From NCBI RefSeq assembly GCF_001074825.1, contig NZ_JUPG01000050.1:1-42301 (forward strand): 42,301 nucleotides of DNA. The letters are read 5' to 3'. The stretch's first letter is position 1. Every line of letters begins with the position of its first letter. This document shows, in pieces, positions 8,423 to 18,241 of the stretch. Below the pieces are notes generated by a model that saw only the letters and a list, made by a program, of their open reading frames with translations, was not told where the DNA came from and did no database searches. The DNA comes from Streptococcus pseudopneumoniae. GTDB taxonomy: Bacteria; Bacillota; Bacilli; Lactobacillales; Streptococcaceae. The position numbers and the translations under genes are program-made.

Positions 8423-9337
8423 ATTATTACTATTCCTATAAAAAACCAAAAAGATATTGGCACACCATCTGATTCAGTCGTTGTTCTCGGCTATTTTGAT
8501 GGTATACACAAGGGGCATCAAGAATTATTTCGTGTTGCCAATAAGGCTGCGATGAAGGATTTATTGCCTATCGTCGTTATGACCTTTAATGAATCTCCAA
8601 AGATTGCTTTAGAGCCCTATCATCCAGATTTATTTTTGCATATTTTGAACCCTGCTGAACGTGAAAGAAAATTAAAACGTGAAGGTGTAGAGGAATTATA
8701 TCTCCTTGATTTTAGTAGTCAATTCGCTAGTCTCACAGCAGAAGAATTTTTTGCAACTTATATCAAAGCTATGAATGCTAAAATTATTGTTGCAGGTTTT
8801 GATTATACATTTGGTTCTGACAAAAAAACGGCAGAAGATCTAAAGGATTACTTTGATGGAGAAGTTATCATTGTCCCACCTGTAGAAGATGAGAAAGGAA
8901 AGATTAGTTCAACTCGTATCCGTCAAGCTATTTTAGACGGAAATGTGAAAGAAGCAGGAGAACTTTTGGGGGCACCACTTCCATCAAGAGGTATGGTGGT
9001 TCATGGTAATGCTCGTGGTCGTACGATTGGTTATCCGACAGCTAATTTGGTGCTTTTAGACCGTACTTATATGCCAGCAGACGGTGTTTATGTCGTTGAT
9101 GTTGAGATTCAAAGACAGAGGTATCGTGCTATGGCTAGTGTTGGAAAAAATGTGACCTTTGATGGAGAAGAAGCACGTTTTGAAGTCAATATTTTTGATT
9201 TTAATCAAGATATTTATGGGGAAACCGTCATGGTTTATTGGCTTGATCGAATTCGTGATATGACCAAATTTGATTCTGTGGACCAATTAGTGGATCAGTT
9301 AAAGGCAGATGAAGAAGTTGCTCGGAATTGGTCTTAA
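8420..9337 (+). CDS. ribF: bifunctional riboflavin kinase / FAD synthetase
   Basis: 305 residues. The N-terminal nucleotidyltransferase domain shows GYFDGIHKGHQELF (FAD synthetase) and SSTRIRQAI. The C-terminal riboflavin kinase domain shows GRTIGYPTANL and the later EARFEVNIFDFNQDIYG. It converts riboflavin to FMN and then FAD in the cytoplasm. The start is fixed by the promoter: the -10 box lies six bases upstream, so translation is probably from a leaderless mRNA. It stands alone between the RUP-like element and a converging gene. Confidence 0.95.
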   Translation: MIITIPIKNQKDIGTPSDSVVVLGYFDGIHKGHQELFRVANKAAMKDLLPIVVMTFNESPKIALEPYHPDLFLHILNPAERERKLKREGVEELYLLDFSSQFASLTAEEFFATYIKAMNAKIIVAGFDYTFGSDKKTAEDLKDYFDGEVIIVPPVEDEKGKISSTRIRQAILDGNVKEAGELLGAPLPSRGMVVHGNARGRTIGYPTANLVLLDRTYMPADGVYVVDVEIQRQRYRAMASVGKNVTFDGEEARFEVNIFDFNQDIYGETVMVYWLDRIRDMTKFDSVDQLVDQLKADEEVARNWS

Positions 9338-9352
9338 GAGCATAAGTAAACA

Positions 9353-9426
9353 AAAAAGAGGTTGTTTGTAACCCAAAATATAGATGTATAAGTCTAACTT
9401 TTGAGGTCACTACACTACCTCTTTTT
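9353..9426. terminator. bidirectional terminator between ribF and the YitT gene
   Basis: AAAAAGAGGT (9353-9362) pairs perfectly with ACCTCTTTTT (9417-9426). The A-run and T-run make it usable from both sides. The 54-nt inner part has a weaker second stem (GTAACC...GGTCAC type). It serves ribF on the plus strand and the converging membrane-protein gene on the minus strand. Confidence 0.75.
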
Positions 9427-10273
9427 ATTCTTTTTCAAAGGTGAATCCTTCTCCAAGGATTTCGTGGGCTTCTGTAATAGTTATAAAGGCTTGAGGATCG
9501 ATTCGATGAATCATTTCCTTCATTTTCACAATTTCATTTCTGCCGACAATACAGTAAATGATTTTCAAATTTTCTTTACTATAGTAGCCTTGACCGGAAA
9601 TAAAAGTAACGCCTCTTCCTAGGTCATCATTAATAGTTTTAGCAAGTTGGTCAGGACGTTTTGTGATAATCATAAAGCCTTTACCAGCATAGCCACCTTC
9701 TCCAATCAAATCAATGACACGAGAAACGATAAAATCAAATAAGAGCGTGTAAGAAACCAATCTCAAATCCTTGAAGATTAGGAGAATGAGCATGAGAATA
9801 CAAAAATCTAAGATAAAGAGTAGTTTCCCCATAGATATATGAGTGTATTTGTTGAGAATACGAGCTAGAATATCAGTTCCACCAGTTGTACCTCCAGCAT
9901 TAAAGATAATTCCAAGACCGATTCCCAATAGAATTCCCGCTATAAGAGCTGTGATTAGTAAATCACCTTGAAGGTCAATATGAAGGGGAATACGTTCAAA
10001 AAAAGCTAACCAGGCGGATAAGGCTAAGGTTCCTAGCAAACTAGAATAGAGGGATTTTGCTCCAAATATTTTCCAAGCTAGAATGAAAAGGGGAATGTTA
10101 ATCAGCAAGTTCATGAGCGAAACAGGGATTTTAAAAAGATAAAAGGTGATAAGGGTAATACCTGTCGCCCCTCCTTCAAAGAGATGATGAGGGACTACAA
10201 AATAAGTCAGTCCAAAAGCATAAATAGCAGCACCTAGTAAAATGGTAAAAATGGGGTAAATTTTTTTAATCAT
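9425..10273 (-). CDS. YitT family membrane protein
   Basis: 282 residues. The first two thirds hold five to six hydrophobic segments (for example ILLGAAIYAFGLTYFVV and the glycine-rich LIAGILLGIGLGIIFNAGGTTGG), and the last third is a soluble DUF2179-type domain (GYYSKENLKIIYCIVGRNEIVKMK...). This is the DUF161-DUF2179 layout of the YitT family, whose transport substrate or function is not established. The minus-strand start has GAGGTG just upstream and an extended -10 TGaTATAAT farther up (complement, around 10303-10313). It is transcribed alone. Confidence 0.85.
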   Translation of the reverse strand: MIKKIYPIFTILLGAAIYAFGLTYFVVPHHLFEGGATGITLITFYLFKIPVSLMNLLINIPLFILAWKIFGAKSLYSSLLGTLALSAWLAFFERIPLHIDLQGDLLITALIAGILLGIGLGIIFNAGGTTGGTDILARILNKYTHISMGKLLFILDFCILMLILLIFKDLRLVSYTLLFDFIVSRVIDLIGEGGYAGKGFMIITKRPDQLAKTINDDLGRGVTFISGQGYYSKENLKIIYCIVGRNEIVKMKEMIHRIDPQAFITITEAHEILGEGFTFEKE

Positions 10274-10357
10274 AGGACACCTCTTTTCTTATAAGATGAT
10301 TATATCAAATTTTTACGGAAAATTTGATTGACTCCATTAGGATTTTTAATATTTTTT

Positions 10358-10366
10358 TGATATAAT
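10358..10366 (+). promoter_or_regulatory. extended -10 promoter of the degV-family gene
   Basis: TGaTATAAT at 10358-10366, about 48 bases before the ATG at 10415. No clear -35 box. It is back to back with the YitT promoter. Confidence 0.6.
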
Positions 10367-10414
10367 TAGAAGTAAGAAAACCAATCTGAATCCTAAAATA
10401 GAAAGATTGATACT

Positions 10415-11254
10415 ATGACAAAAATTAAGATTGTAACCGATTCATCTGTTACCATTGAACCAGAACTAGTAAAACAATTAGATATTACAATTGTTCCATT
10501 ATCTGTAATGATTGATAATGTTGTTTATTCTGATGCGGATTTGAAAGAAGAAGGTAAATTTCTTCAGTTGATGCAAGAAAGTAAGAATCTTCCGAAAACA
10601 AGTCAACCACCTGTAGGTGTCTTTGCTGAAGTTTTTGAAGACCTATGCAAGGATGGTAGCCAGATTCTTGCTATTCATATGTCCCATGCCCTTTCTGGTA
10701 CTGTAGAAGCAGCACGTCAAGGTGCTAGCTTATCTACTGCCGATGTGACAGTTATTGATAGTTCCTTCACTGACCAAGCCTTGAAATTCCAAGTTGTTGA
10801 GGCTGCGAAATTAGCACAAGAAGGTAAAGATATGGAGACGATTTTAGCTCACGTAGAAGATGTAAAAAAACATACGGAGCTCTACATTGGTGTTTCTACT
10901 CTAGAAAATCTAGTAAAAGGTGGACGAATTGGCCGTGTAACTGGATTGTTGAGCTCCCTTCTTAATATCCGTGTTGTCATGCAAATGAAAGACCATGAAT
11001 TGCAGCCAATTGTTAAAGGTCGTGGAGCTAAAACCTTTAAAAAATGGTTGGATGAGTTGACAACATCTCTCTCTGAACGTTCTGTAGCAGAGATTGGAAT
11101 TTCATATTCTGGTAATGCTGATTGGGCAAAAGAGATGAAAGAAAGCTTACAAGCTTATGCTGAAAAGCCAATTTCTGTTTTAGAAACCGGTTCTATTATT
11201 CAGACACATACAGGTGAGAATGCCTGGGCTATTTTGGTACGTTACCAGTCCTAA
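10415..11254 (+). CDS. DegV family fatty-acid-binding protein
   Basis: 279 residues with the DegV features: N-terminal [10 protein letters not shown], the TSQPPVGVF lipid-head segment, HMSHALSGT, and a C-terminal GENAWAILV. DegV/FakB proteins bind fatty acids and hand them to the FakA kinase for incorporation into phospholipid. Which FakB paralogue this is cannot be told from sequence. No fakA is in the window. The start is supported by AGAAAG and the family N-terminus. It precedes the HU gene, which has its own promoter. Confidence 0.88.
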   Translation: MTKIKIVTDSSVTIEPELVKQLDITIVPLSVMIDNVVYSDADLKEEGKFLQLMQESKNLPKTSQPPVGVFAEVFEDLCKDGSQILAIHMSHALSGTVEAARQGASLSTADVTVIDSSFTDQALKFQVVEAAKLAQEGKDMETILAHVEDVKKHTELYIGVSTLENLVKGGRIGRVTGLLSSLLNIRVVMQMKDHELQPIVKGRGAKTFKKWLDELTTSLSERSVAEIGISYSGNADWAKEMKESLQAYAEKPISVLETGSIIQTHTGENAWAILVRYQS

Positions 11255-11291
11255 AAAAATAAAGAAAATGCGAATAAACAGCGTTTTTAAC

Positions 11292-11320
11292 TTGACCTAT
11301 AAGGGATTTTAGGATATGAT
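11292..11320 (+). promoter_or_regulatory. promoter of the HU gene
   Basis: -35 TTGACC (11292-11297), 17-bp spacer, -10 TATGAT (11315-11320). GGAGG lies before the ATG at 11362. A near-consensus promoter suits an abundant protein. Confidence 0.8.
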
Positions 11321-11361
11321 TATATTTGTTAATTAGAAATTAATTTGGAGGAATCATTAAC

Positions 11362-11637
11362 ATGGCAAACAAACAAGATTTGATCGCTAAAGTAGCAGAA
11401 GCTACAGAATTGACTAAGAAAGACTCAGCAGTAGCAGTTGAAGCTGTGTTCGCAGCAGTAGCTGACTACCTTGCAGCTGGTGAAAAAGTTCAATTGATCG
11501 GTTTTGGTAACTTTGAAGTTCGTGAGCGTGCTGCACGTAAAGGTCGCAACCCACAAACTGGTAAAGAAATCACAATTGCAGCTTCTAAAGTTCCAGCATT
11601 CAAAGCTGGTAAAGCTCTTAAAGACGCTGTTAAATAA
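11362..11637 (+). CDS. hup: HU-like nucleoid protein
   Basis: 91 residues, the usual HU length. It carries the family segments [24 protein letters not shown] (DNA-binding arm) and a lysine-rich C-terminus. As a homodimer it bends and compacts DNA, and in streptococci it is the only HU and is essential. Codon use is very biased (for example GGT, GAA, CGT), in line with high expression. Single-gene unit with its own promoter and terminator. The name hlpA is also used in streptococci. Confidence 0.97.
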   Translation: MANKQDLIAKVAEATELTKKDSAVAVEAVFAAVADYLAAGEKVQLIGFGNFEVRERAARKGRNPQTGKEITIAASKVPAFKAGKALKDAVK

Positions 11638-11650
11638 TTAGCCTTTGAAA

Positions 11651-11697
11651 AGCCTATCATATCAAGCATTTGAGCTTGTGTGACAGGCTTTTCTTTT
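11651..11697 (+). terminator. terminator of the HU gene
   Basis: AAAAGCCT, about 28 bases, then AGGCTTTT followed by CTTTTGGTTTT. An inner AAGC...GCTT pairing lengthens the stem. The rest of the gap to mutY (to 11885) is AT-rich with nothing recognisable. Confidence 0.7.
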
Positions 11698-11885
11698 GGT
11701 TTTGGGGCAAAACACTATTTTTTTCACTTGTTTTACAATCAAAGCTTGAAAGTGGATAATCACATTCTCCGATACTTTATTGATTTTCAGTTGAAGTCAT
11801 GTCAAATATTTAAGTAGATAGAAAGGTTATATACTATCTATTGAAAATATTATAAATCAGATACAAAGACAGGTGAAATCTTCTG

Positions 11886-11903
11886 TGTTATACTAGAGAT
11901 ATG
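11886..11903 (+). promoter_or_regulatory. extended -10 of mutY with the ATG at the expected +1
   Basis: TGtTATACT (11886-11894), six bases, ATG at 11901. No Shine-Dalgarno sequence. Predicted leaderless mRNA. Confidence 0.75.
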
Positions 11904-13076
11904 TTAGATTTGAAAGAATACGGTATCGTCATGTGGCCGGAGGAGAAGATTAGTTCTTTCCGTGAGAAACTTCTCGCTTGGTATGATGAAAACAAACGAG
12001 ATTTACCTTGGCGTAGAAGTAAAAATCCTTATCATATCTGGGTATCTGAAATCATGCTCCAGCAGACCAGGGTGGATACAGTTATCCCATACTACGAACG
12101 ATTCTTGGACTGGTTTCCAACAGTAGAAAGTTTGGCAACTGCGCCTGAAGAGCATTTGTTGAAGGCTTGGGAGGGACTGGGATATTATTCTCGAGTACGC
12201 AATATGCAGGCTGCGGCCCAGCAGATTATGGATGACTTTGGGGGTCAATTTCCAAATACCTATGAAGGAATTTCCAGTTTGAAAGGAATTGGCCCTTACA
12301 CAGCAGGAGCCATTTCTAGTATTGCTTTTAACTTGCCTGAGCCAGCGGTCGATGGCAATGTCATGCGTGTTTTGGCGCGTCTATTTGAAGTCAACCACGA
12401 TATTGGCATTCCAAGTAATCGTAAAATTTTTCAGGCGATGATGGAAATCTTGATTGATCCGGATCGTCCTGGCGACTTTAACCAAGCTTTGATGGACTTA
12501 GGGTCTGATATTGAGGCTCCTGTAAATCCTAGGCCAGAAGAAAGTCCAGTGAAGGACTTTAGTGCAGCATATCAGAATGGAAGCATGGACCATTATCCAA
12601 TTAAGGCTCCAAAGAAAAAGCCAGTTCCCATTTATCTAAAAGCCTTAGTTGTGAAAAATGCTCAGGGGCAATTTTTACTTGAAAAAAATGAAAGTGAAAA
12701 GTTATTGGCAGGATTTTGGCATTTCCCCTTGATAGAAGTAGATGAGTTTTCGCAAGAAGAGCAGTTTGACCTCTTTCATCAGGTTGCAGAAGAAAGCTTG
12801 AACTTTGGTCCCAGTCCAGAAGAGAGTTTCCAGCAGGACTATGACTTAGATGTTGATTGGCTTGAAGTTTGTTTTGAGACTGTCAAGCATGTCTTTAGCC
12901 ATCGCAAGTGGCATATTCAAATTGTAGCAGGTCAGGTGAGTGATTTCCATGATTTTTCAGATAGGGAAGTTCGCTGGCTTTCACCAGAAGAGTTCAAGGA
13001 TGTTCCACTTGCCAAACCACAACAAAAAATCTGGCAGGCTTATGAAAAAACCAACTTAGACAGTAGCAAAGACTAG
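11901..13076 (+). CDS. mutY: adenine DNA glycosylase MutY, FeS-free type
   Basis: 391 residues. Removes adenine mispaired with 8-oxoguanine. The catalytic domain has Glu50 ([13 protein letters not shown]) and Asp151 ([13 protein letters not shown]) with the helix-hairpin-helix [12 protein letters not shown] between. The C-terminal NUDIX-like lesion-sensing domain begins near residue 240 and contains FWHFPLIEV. The four cysteines of the usual 4Fe-4S loop are all replaced: Glu205, Pro212, Ser215 and Ser221 occupy the C-X6-C-X2-C-X5-C positions, so this is a cluster-free MutY, a type reported in some lactic acid bacteria. Start chosen from the leaderless promoter layout. A terminator overlaps the stop. 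Confidence 0.95.
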   Translation: MLDLKEYGIVMWPEEKISSFREKLLAWYDENKRDLPWRRSKNPYHIWVSEIMLQQTRVDTVIPYYERFLDWFPTVESLATAPEEHLLKAWEGLGYYSRVRNMQAAAQQIMDDFGGQFPNTYEGISSLKGIGPYTAGAISSIAFNLPEPAVDGNVMRVLARLFEVNHDIGIPSNRKIFQAMMEILIDPDRPGDFNQALMDLGSDIEAPVNPRPEESPVKDFSAAYQNGSMDHYPIKAPKKKPVPIYLKALVVKNAQGQFLLEKNESEKLLAGFWHFPLIEVDEFSQEEQFDLFHQVAEESLNFGPSPEESFQQDYDLDVDWLEVCFETVKHVFSHRKWHIQIVAGQVSDFHDFSDREVRWLSPEEFKDVPLAKPQQKIWQAYEKTNLDSSKD

Positions 13077-13102
13077 CTATCGTGTCTTCTTGCTATTTTT
13101 TT
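13064..13102 (+). terminator. mutY terminator overlapping its stop codon
   Basis: TAGCAA-AGAC (13064-13073) pairs with GTCT-tc-TTGCTA (13084-13095), followed by seven Ts (13096-13102). The T-run touches the extended -10 box of vicR, so the terminator of one unit and the promoter of the next are fused. Confidence 0.65.
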
Positions 13103-13110
13103 GGTATAAT
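13102..13110 (+). promoter_or_regulatory. extended -10 promoter of vicRKX
   Basis: TGgTATAAT (13102-13110), 21 bases before the vicR ATG, with AAGGTG as ribosome binding site. No clear -35 box. Confidence 0.65.
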
Positions 13111-13131
13111 AGTAGAGAAAAAGGTGAACAT

Positions 13132-13839
13132 ATGAAAAAAATATTAATTGTAGATGATGAAAAACCAATCTCGGATATTATCAAGTTTAATATGACCAAG
13201 GAAGGTTACGAAGTTGTAACTGCTTTTAATGGTCGTGAAGCACTAGAACAATTTGAAGCAGAGCAGCCAGATATTATTATTCTGGATTTGATGCTTCCAG
13301 AAATTGATGGTTTAGAAGTTGCGAAGACTATTCGCAAGACGAGTAGTGTGCCTATTATCATGCTCTCAGCTAAGGATAGCGAATTTGATAAGGTTATCGG
13401 TTTAGAGCTTGGGGCGGATGACTATGTAACCAAACCCTTCTCAAATCGTGAGTTGCAGGCGCGTGTCAAAGCCCTTCTTCGTCGTACAGATTTGACTTCT
13501 GTAGATAATCAAGAGTCTGATGAAAAGAAAACTCAACCCTTGCAAATTGGGGACTTGGAGATTGTGCCAGATGCCTACGTGGCTAAAAAATATGGTGAAG
13601 AACTAGACTTAACTCACCGTGAATTTGAGCTTTTGTATCACTTGGCTTCTCATATCGGTCAAGTCATTACGCGTGAACACTTGCTTGAAACGGTCTGGGG
13701 TTATGATTATTTCGGAGATGTTCGGACTGTTGATGTAACGATTAGACGTTTGCGTGAAAAGATTGAAGACACACCAAGTCGTCCTGAGTATATCCTAACA
13801 CGCCGCGGTGTTGGTTATTATATGCGAAATAATGATTAA
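13132..13839 (+). CDS. vicR: response regulator VicR (WalR)
   Basis: 235 residues. An OmpR/PhoB-type regulator: receiver domain with acidic pocket DD (8-9), phospho-acceptor Asp52 ([13 protein letters not shown]) and Lys in VTKPF, then a winged-helix DNA-binding domain ([16 protein letters not shown]). It controls peptidoglycan hydrolase and other wall genes and is essential in pneumococci. The start at 13132 is preferred to an upstream ATG at 13090 because [12 protein letters not shown] is the family N-terminus and AAGGTG lies six bases upstream, while the upstream ATG sits in the promoter and terminator. It overlaps vicK by 8 bp. Confidence 0.96.
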   Translation: MKKILIVDDEKPISDIIKFNMTKEGYEVVTAFNGREALEQFEAEQPDIIILDLMLPEIDGLEVAKTIRKTSSVPIIMLSAKDSEFDKVIGLELGADDYVTKPFSNRELQARVKALLRRTDLTSVDNQESDEKKTQPLQIGDLEIVPDAYVAKKYGEELDLTHREFELLYHLASHIGQVITREHLLETVWGYDYFGDVRTVDVTIRRLREKIEDTPSRPEYILTRRGVGYYMRNND

Positions 13840-15181
13840 ACTAATTAAAGACACAGTTTTAACCAGTGATTTTATCTTTATCCTTATTTTACTTGGCTTT
13901 ATTTTAGTCGTGACCTTGCTTTTACTAGAAAATCGTCGGGATAATATTCGATTAAAGCAAATCAATCAAAAGGTAAAAGACCTGATTGCAGGAGATTATT
14001 CTCAGGTATTGGATATGCAGGGAAGCTCTGAAATCACTAATATTACCAATAATCTCAATGATTTATCAGAAGTAATTCGGTTGACCCAAGAAAATCTGGA
14101 ACAAGAGAGTAAACGATTACACAGTATCCTCTCTTACATGACGGATGGAGTTCTTGCGACTAATCGTCGTGGGAAAATTACCATGATTAATGACACGGCT
14201 AAGAAACAGTTAGGTGTTCAGAAAGAAGATGTTCTCAACAAAAGTATTCTAGAGTTGCTTAAGATTGAAGGTGAGTATGAACTTCGTGATTTGATTACCC
14301 AAATTCCTGAGCTCATCATTGATTCTCAGGATGATAATGGTGAGTATCTGAGCCTTCGTGTTCGCTTTGCTTTGATTCGTCGAGAGTCTGGCTTTATTTC
14401 GGGTCTGGTTGCTGTTTTGCATGATACGACGGAGCAGGAGAAGGAAGAACGTGAGCGGAGACTCTTTGTTTCCAATGTTAGTCATGAGTTACGGACGCCT
14501 CTGACTAGTGTAAAATCCTATCTTGAAGCCTTGGATGAGGGAGCCTTGTCAGAACCTGTTGCACCAGACTTTATCAAGGTGTCTCTAGACGAAACAAACC
14601 GTATGATGCGGATGGTGACAGACCTTCTCCATCTTTCACGAATTGATAATGCAACCAGCCACCTGGATGTGGAATTGATTAATTTTACTGCATTTATTAC
14701 CTTTATTCTCAACCGTTTTGATAAGATGAGGGGACCAGATGAAGAGAAGAAATATGAATTAGTCAGAGATTACCCCATTACCTCAGTCTGGATAGAGATT
14801 GATACAGACAAGATGACGCAGGTGATTGATAATATTCTCAACAATGCCATCAAGTATTCTCCAGATGGTGGGAAAATCACAGTGACCATGAAGACAACTG
14901 ATGATCAGATGATTTTATCCATCTCAGACCAAGGCTTGGGTATTCCTAAGCAGGATTTACCACGTATCTTTGACCGTTTCTATCGTGTGGATCGCGCTAG
15001 AAGTCGTGCCCAAGGTGGTACGGGTCTAGGACTAGCAATTGCTAAAGAAATTATCAAACAACATAAGGGCTTTATTTGGGCCAAGAGTGAATACGGTAAG
15101 GGATCAACCTTCACCATTGTGCTCCCTTATGATAAGGATGCAGTGAAAGAAGAAGTATGGGAGGATGAAGTAGAGGACTAG
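13832..15181 (+). CDS. vicK: sensor histidine kinase VicK (WalK)
   Basis: 449 residues: one membrane helix (about 14-33) with almost no extracellular part, HAMP region (35-90), PAS domain (about 95-200), dimerisation helix with phospho-acceptor His218 ([15 protein letters not shown]), and the ATPase domain with the N box ([12 protein letters not shown]), DQGLGIP and [13 protein letters not shown]. The single-helix form is typical of streptococcal VicK and differs from the two-helix Bacillus WalK. The start ATG lies inside the end of vicR (ATGATTAA), indicating translational coupling. A longer frame from 13808 would add residues inside vicR and is less likely. Confidence 0.96.
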   Translation: MIKLIKDTVLTSDFIFILILLGFILVVTLLLLENRRDNIRLKQINQKVKDLIAGDYSQVLDMQGSSEITNITNNLNDLSEVIRLTQENLEQESKRLHSILSYMTDGVLATNRRGKITMINDTAKKQLGVQKEDVLNKSILELLKIEGEYELRDLITQIPELIIDSQDDNGEYLSLRVRFALIRRESGFISGLVAVLHDTTEQEKEERERRLFVSNVSHELRTPLTSVKSYLEALDEGALSEPVAPDFIKVSLDETNRMMRMVTDLLHLSRIDNATSHLDVELINFTAFITFILNRFDKMRGPDEEKKYELVRDYPITSVWIEIDTDKMTQVIDNILNNAIKYSPDGGKITVTMKTTDDQMILSISDQGLGIPKQDLPRIFDRFYRVDRARSRAQGGTGLGLAIAKEIIKQHKGFIWAKSEYGKGSTFTIVLPYDKDAVKEEVWEDEVED

Positions 15182-15182
15182 A

Positions 15183-15992
15183 ATGAGTGAAACAGGCTTT
15201 AAATACAGTATTTTAGCGTCGGGTTCCAGTGGAAATTCTTTTTATCTGGAAACCCCAAAAAAGAAGCTTTTAGTGGATGCAGGTTTGTCTGGTAAGAAAA
15301 TTACCAGCCTACTTGCTGAAATCAACCGCAAACCAGAAGACCTAGATGCCATATTGATTACCCATGAGCATTCTGACCATATTCATGGAGTAGGTATTTT
15401 AGCTCGCAAGTATGGTATGGATTTGTATGCCAATGAAAAAACTTGGCAAGCTATGGAAAATAGTAAATATCTTGGCAAGGTGGATTCTTCGCAAAAGCAC
15501 ATCTTTGAGATGGGAAAAACCAAAACTTTTGGAGATATTGATATTGAGAGTTTTGGTGTAAGCCATGATGCAGTCGCACCGCAGTTCTATCGTTTTATGA
15601 AGGATGATAAGAGTTTTGTCATGTTGACTGATACAGGTTATGTTAGCGACCGTATGGCAGGAATTGTCGAAAATGCGGATGGCTATCTCATTGAGTCCAA
15701 TCACGATGTAGAGATTTTGCGAGCAGGTTCTTACGCTTGGCGACTCAAACAACGAATCCTATCGGATCTTGGTCACCTTTCTAATGAAGATGGTGCTGAA
15801 GCTATGATTAGGACGCTAGGAAATCGCACTAAGAAAATCTACCTAGGACATTTGTCCAAGGAGAATAATATCAAGGAGCTAGCTCACATGACCATGGTCA
15901 ACCAGCTAGCACAAGCTGATCTGGGAGTTGGAGTAGACTTTAAGGTTTATGATACCTCACCAGATACCGCAACACCATTAACAGAGATATAA
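15183..15992 (+). CDS. vicX: VicX / WalJ (YycJ) metallo-beta-lactamase-fold hydrolase
   Basis: 269 residues. Metal-binding motif H61-x-H63-x-D65-H66 (ITHEHSDHIHGVG) plus later metal ligands (TDTG, SNHD and LGHLS segments). Third gene of the vic operon, starting one base after the vicK stop. YycJ homologues are putative exonucleases of the MBL fold, and VicX affects stress and competence traits in streptococci, but its substrate is not settled. It ends at a strong terminator. Confidence 0.93.
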   Translation: MSETGFKYSILASGSSGNSFYLETPKKKLLVDAGLSGKKITSLLAEINRKPEDLDAILITHEHSDHIHGVGILARKYGMDLYANEKTWQAMENSKYLGKVDSSQKHIFEMGKTKTFGDIDIESFGVSHDAVAPQFYRFMKDDKSFVMLTDTGYVSDRMAGIVENADGYLIESNHDVEILRAGSYAWRLKQRILSDLGHLSNEDGAEAMIRTLGNRTKKIYLGHLSKENNIKELAHMTMVNQLAQADLGVGVDFKVYDTSPDTATPLTEI

Positions 15993-16019
15993 AAAAGAAG
16001 GCGAGTGCCTTCTTTTTTA
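15991..16019. terminator. bidirectional terminator between vicX and the thioredoxin-fold gene
   Basis: Perfect 12-bp stem AAAAAAGAAGGC (15991-16002) / GCCTTCTTTTTT (16007-16018) with loop GAGT. A- and T-runs on both sides allow use from either strand. Confidence 0.9.
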
Positions 16020-16025
16020 TATCTT

Positions 16026-16373
16026 TTACAATCCTGCAAATTCTTTGATTTCTTGTGCTGACATTGAAGAGTCGCAACGGACATTGATTTGTCCATCCGC
16101 AATGTGAACAAATCCTGGTACAGTTGGGATTCCGTAGTGTGAGCGGAATGCTTGCAACTCATTAAGTTGACTTGGTTCTTCACTGTTGATGAAGTAGATG
16201 TGGGCTTTGGTTTCAGCTACGACACCTGACAATGTACCTGCAAATTTACGGCAGTAAGGGCAAGTTTTACGACCGATAAAGAAGGTTGCAGTTTCTTTTT
16301 TATCAAGAGCTTCTTGCGCACGCGCAACTGTAGTGACTTCAAGGTCTTTGATGTTTTCTAAAAATTGTTCCAT
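16026..16373 (-). CDS. thioredoxin-fold protein, bacteriocin transport accessory (Bta/PedC-like)
   Basis: 115 residues with redox motif C38-P-Y-C41 (FIGRKTCPYCRKF) and a cis-proline segment YGIPTVPGF. No signal peptide, so cytoplasmic. It resembles the small proteins annotated as bacteriocin transport accessory protein, which may help form disulphides in peptides, but no bacteriocin genes are nearby, so a general thiol role is equally possible. GAGG lies upstream of the minus-strand ATG, and an extended -10 TGgCATACT lies around 16403-16411 on the complement. Confidence 0.8.
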   Translation of the reverse strand: MEQFLENIKDLEVTTVARAQEALDKKETATFFIGRKTCPYCRKFAGTLSGVVAETKAHIYFINSEEPSQLNELQAFRSHYGIPTVPGFVHIADGQINVRCDSSMSAQEIKEFAGL

Positions 16374-16448
16374 GAGATTACCTCGCTTTCATTGATATGT
16401 CTAGTATGCCATAAAGTTTCTAAAATTGCTTAGATTTGATACGAAAAA

Positions 16449-16477
16449 AAGATGAGATTGGTTTGTCTCATCTTTTA
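16449..16477. terminator. terminator of pgm
   Basis: AAGATGAGA (16449-16457) / TCTCATCTT (16466-16474) with an 8-nt loop. A-run to the left and T-run to the right. It lies right after the pgm stop on the minus strand, which reads from the right. Confidence 0.8.
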
Positions 16478-16484
16478 TAGTGTT

Positions 16485-18203
16485 TTATTTTACAAAAGCA
16501 TTGATTTCTGCTTCGATGTTAGCAATCTTAGCTTGTGATTCTTCGTTGGTTTCACCTACAACTGCAATGTAGAACTTGATTTTTGGTTCTGTACCTGAAG
16601 GGCGAACTGCAATCCATGAACCGTCAGCAAGTGTGTATTTCAACACATCGCTTGGAGGAGTTGTCAAGTTTGTAACAGTTCCGTCAGCAGCAGTAGCAGT
16701 TTGAGCCTTGAAGTCTTCTACGACAGTGATAGCTGTTGTGTTCCATTCTTTTGGAGCATTGTTGCGGAATTTAGCCATAATTGCTTTGATTTGTTCAGCA
16801 CCATCGACACCAGAAAGAGTTACAGAGATAGTCTTTTCTGCGTAGTAGCCATACTCTTTGTAGATTTCTTCGATACCGTCAGCAAGTGTCAAACCACGTG
16901 AACGGTAGTAGGCAGCAAGCTCAGCAACGACAAGAACGGCTTGGATAGCATCCTTATCACGTACGAATGGTTTAATCAAGTAACCGAAGCTTTCTTCAAA
17001 TCCCATCATGTAAGTATGGTTGTGTTTTTCTTCGAATTCTTGGATTTTTTCAGCGATGAATTTGAAACCAGTCAAGACGTTGAACATGGTTGCGCCGTAG
17101 CTTTCAGCAATCTTCGTTACCAAGTCAGTTGATACGATAGATTTACATAGGGCTGCATTTTCAGGAAGAGTTCCAGCGTTTTTGTGGGCTTCCAAGATGT
17201 ATTTCGCCATGATAGCACCGATTTGGTTACCTGAAAGGTTGAGGTAGCTACCATCTTTTTGAAGAACTTCAACACCAACACGGTCAGCGTCTGGGTCAGT
17301 TGCGACAAGAACGTCTGCACCAACTTGACGACCAAGTTCTTCAGCAAGGGCAAAGGCTGCTTGGCTTTCTGGGTTTGGAGATTTTACAGTTGAGAAGTCT
17401 GGGTCAGCAGTTGCTTGCGCTTCAACGACTTGAACAGAGTCAAATCCTGCTTGGGCAAGGGCACGACGAGCCAACATTTCACCAGTACCATGAAGTGGTG
17501 TGTAGACAATCTTCATGTCTTTACCGAATTCTTCAATCAAGGCTGGGTTGATGTTAACGTCCTTAACTTCTTTAAGGTATTCTACGTCAACAGCTTCGCC
17601 GATAACTTCAATCAAGCCAGAAGCTTTTTCAGCTTCCACATCAGCAACTTCTACTGCAAATGGGTTTTCGATTGCACGGATATATGTAGTCAAAGCGTCT
17701 GCATCGTGTGGAGGCATTTGTCCACCGTCTTCACCGTAAACTTTGTAACCGTTAAATGGTGCAGGATTGTGGCTAGCTGTGACCATGATACCTGCGAAAC
17801 AGTTGAGGTGACGAACTGCAAATGATAGTTCTGGAGTTGGACGGAGGCTTTCAAATACGTAAGATTTGATGCCGTGTTTAGCAAGAACTGCAGCAGATTC
17901 AAAGGCAAACTCTGGTGAGAAGTGACGGCTATCGTAAGCGATTGCGACACCACGTTCTTTTTCGTTTCCACCTTTTGACTCAATCAAACGAGCCAAACCT
18001 TCAGTAGCTTGGCGAACAACGTAGATGTTGATACGGTTTGTACCAGCGCCAATCAAGCCACGCATACCTGCAGTACCAAATTCAAGATTTGTATAGAAGG
18101 CATCTTCCTTAGTTTTTTCGTCCATATTTTCCAAATCTTGACGAAGGTAGTCAGGAAGCTCCGCAAAATCAACCCATTTCTGGTAATTTTCTTGGTAAGA
18201 CAT
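16485..18203 (-). CDS. pgm: phosphoglucomutase (alpha-D-phosphohexomutase family)
   Basis: 572 residues. The active-site serine loop TASHNP carries Ser144, the metal loop DPDADRVG lies near 306, the sugar loop GFEES is in the third domain, and the phosphate loop RPSGTEPK is near the C-terminus. It interconverts glucose-6-phosphate and glucose-1-phosphate, feeding UDP-glucose for capsule, teichoic acid and glycolipid, and ADP-glucose for the glg operon in this same window. AAAGGAG precedes the minus-strand ATG. Monocistronic. Confidence 0.95.
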   Translation of the reverse strand: MSYQENYQKWVDFAELPDYLRQDLENMDEKTKEDAFYTNLEFGTAGMRGLIGAGTNRINIYVVRQATEGLARLIESKGGNEKERGVAIAYDSRHFSPEFAFESAAVLAKHGIKSYVFESLRPTPELSFAVRHLNCFAGIMVTASHNPAPFNGYKVYGEDGGQMPPHDADALTTYIRAIENPFAVEVADVEAEKASGLIEVIGEAVDVEYLKEVKDVNINPALIEEFGKDMKIVYTPLHGTGEMLARRALAQAGFDSVQVVEAQATADPDFSTVKSPNPESQAAFALAEELGRQVGADVLVATDPDADRVGVEVLQKDGSYLNLSGNQIGAIMAKYILEAHKNAGTLPENAALCKSIVSTDLVTKIAESYGATMFNVLTGFKFIAEKIQEFEEKHNHTYMMGFEESFGYLIKPFVRDKDAIQAVLVVAELAAYYRSRGLTLADGIEEIYKEYGYYAEKTISVTLSGVDGAEQIKAIMAKFRNNAPKEWNTTAITVVEDFKAQTATAADGTVTNLTTPPSDVLKYTLADGSWIAVRPSGTEPKIKFYIAVVGETNEESQAKIANIEAEINAFVK

Positions 18204-18241
18204 TGAAATTCTCCTTTTTGTAAATTGTTTTAACCGTTCAC

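Noticed and set aside
13090-13131. Upstream in-frame start for vicR
   Set aside because: It lies in the mutY terminator T-run and the vicR promoter. The family N-terminus and the RBS support 13132.
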